Of a stretch of 6,305 bases of DNA, positions 5,795 through 6,305 are shown one piece after another. The position numbers were made by a program, and so were the translations under genes. The number at the start of each line of letters is the position of its first letter. Position 1 is the first letter of the stretch. The stretch is from Candidatus Zixiibacteriota bacterium (GTDB lineage Bacteria; Zixibacteria; MSB-5A5; GN15; FEB-12): assembly GCA_030591625.1 (NCBI GenBank), contig JAUVAR010000165.1:1-6305 (forward strand), written 5' to 3'. The notes beneath the pieces are model-generated. The model did no database searches. It worked only from the letters and a program-made list of their open reading frames with translations, and was not told the origin of the DNA.

Positions 5795-6305
5795 TTAAGG
5801 CCCGAACCACCACTTTGCACCTAATCCAATCTGAAGATATTTTGGATACCCGTCCGATGCAACCAACGTATATCTATTCCATGAGGTAAGAGTTAAAAAG
5901 GTCTCATCCTTACCGCTACCTAAGATCCGTACATCGAATCCAGCATTCAAAGCAAAAGCGTAACCCATGTCCGATTGAGTAGCATAATTTTCAACTGTAT
6001 TTTTGTAAGAAACAGCGGCAAGTCCGGCAATTCCAGTAACACCAGCCCATGGAGACCATCCTGCTTGAGGCAAGTTCATTAAATAGTAGTTCAAAGTTAC
6101 ACCAAAGTCGAACAAATTGATGTTGGCCTCGGGATAAATATTAATCTTATATTTTACGCTCGTATAATTAAACTCAAAAGCTCCATAGAGCTTCTCATTC
6201 CTCAGATAAGCATATCCAATACCTGCCGAAAAACTTGATTCGAATAGTTCAGTTGCGTCTATTTTGTAAGGTCTCTTGAAATCATCGAGGAACAGAATCG
6301 TTGCC
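5795..6305 (-). CDS. Outer-membrane beta-barrel-like protein, N-terminus beyond the right edge
   Basis: 169 codons are open from the right edge to the TAA at 5795-5797. There is no start in view: the frame continues to the edge, so a TTG at 6115 is not the true start. The protein alternates polar and hydrophobic/aromatic residues with Gly/Asn/Asp turns, as in transmembrane beta-strands. Examples are FSAGIGYAYLRNEKLYGAFEF, NLFDFGVTLNYYLMN, SPWAGVTGIAGLAAVSY and GYAFALNAGFDVRI. It ends in a typical last-strand pattern LQIGLGAKWWFGP. This fits small outer-membrane barrels of the OmpW/opacity type, but I recognise no specific family. It immediately precedes the lipoprotein gene in the same direction, suggesting a shared transcript and perhaps a shared surface role. 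Confidence 0.72.
   Translation of the reverse strand, partial: ATILFLDDFKRPYKIDATELFESSFSAGIGYAYLRNEKLYGAFEFNYTSVKYKINIYPEANINLFDFGVTLNYYLMNLPQAGWSPWAGVTGIAGLAAVSYKNTVENYATQSDMGYAFALNAGFDVRILGSGKDETFLTLTSWNRYTLVASDGYPKYLQIGLGAKWWFGP

Noticed and set aside
5795..6115. TTG at 6115 as the start of a 106-residue gene
   Set aside because: The same frame stays open to the right edge and the upstream residues continue the beta-barrel strand pattern, so this is the interior of a longer gene.

Overview
The window reads as an ordinary bacterial chromosome segment. All recognisable genes lie on the minus strand, so transcription runs from the right edge to the left edge. Base composition is moderately AT-rich. 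The housekeeping genes (dxr, rseP, lepB), a cyclophilin lipoprotein with a short N-terminal tail, DUF1573-type and beta-barrel envelope proteins, and a lipoprotein beginning Cys-Gly-Asp-Ser-Pro-Thr suggest a Gram-negative bacterium of the FCB superphylum or a nearby candidate phylum (Zixibacteria-like). That placement is inference from gene style, not a marker-gene result. No tRNA, rRNA, CRISPR array, transposase, phage gene or recognisable defence gene is visible.

Right block (6305 to about 4832): the C-terminal 169 residues of an outer-membrane beta-barrel-like protein are followed after 15 nt by a predicted lipoprotein. The lipoprotein has an Ig-like (Big-1-like) N-terminal half and an unassigned C-terminal half. 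The two probably form a transcription unit whose start lies outside the window.

Middle block (4800 to 4029): a near-consensus sigma-70-type promoter (TTGACA, 17 bp, TATATT) drives a cyclophilin-type peptidyl-prolyl isomerase that appears to be exported and lipid-anchored. A strong 10-bp hairpin closes this unit.

A 284-bp gap (3809 to 4092) follows. It holds that terminator, a 44-bp near-palindrome, and an open frame of 55 codons (GTG start with a good Shine-Dalgarno sequence) whose stop overlaps the start of dxr by 8 nt. This is the least explained part of the window. It could be a dispersed repeat, a leader peptide or a small gene.

Left block (3808 to 1): dxr (MEP isoprenoid pathway) overlaps rseP (site-2 intramembrane protease) by 7 nt. 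Then comes lepB (signal peptidase I) behind its own well-formed promoter, then a truncated DUF1573 protein with a PGCGCT motif. The usual upstream partners of dxr-rseP (uppS and cdsA) are absent here. The genes share a cell-envelope theme: isoprenoid precursor supply, membrane proteolysis, signal-peptide removal, periplasmic folding and exported surface proteins. I see no convincing undescribed system. The dxr leader region is the best candidate for follow-up.
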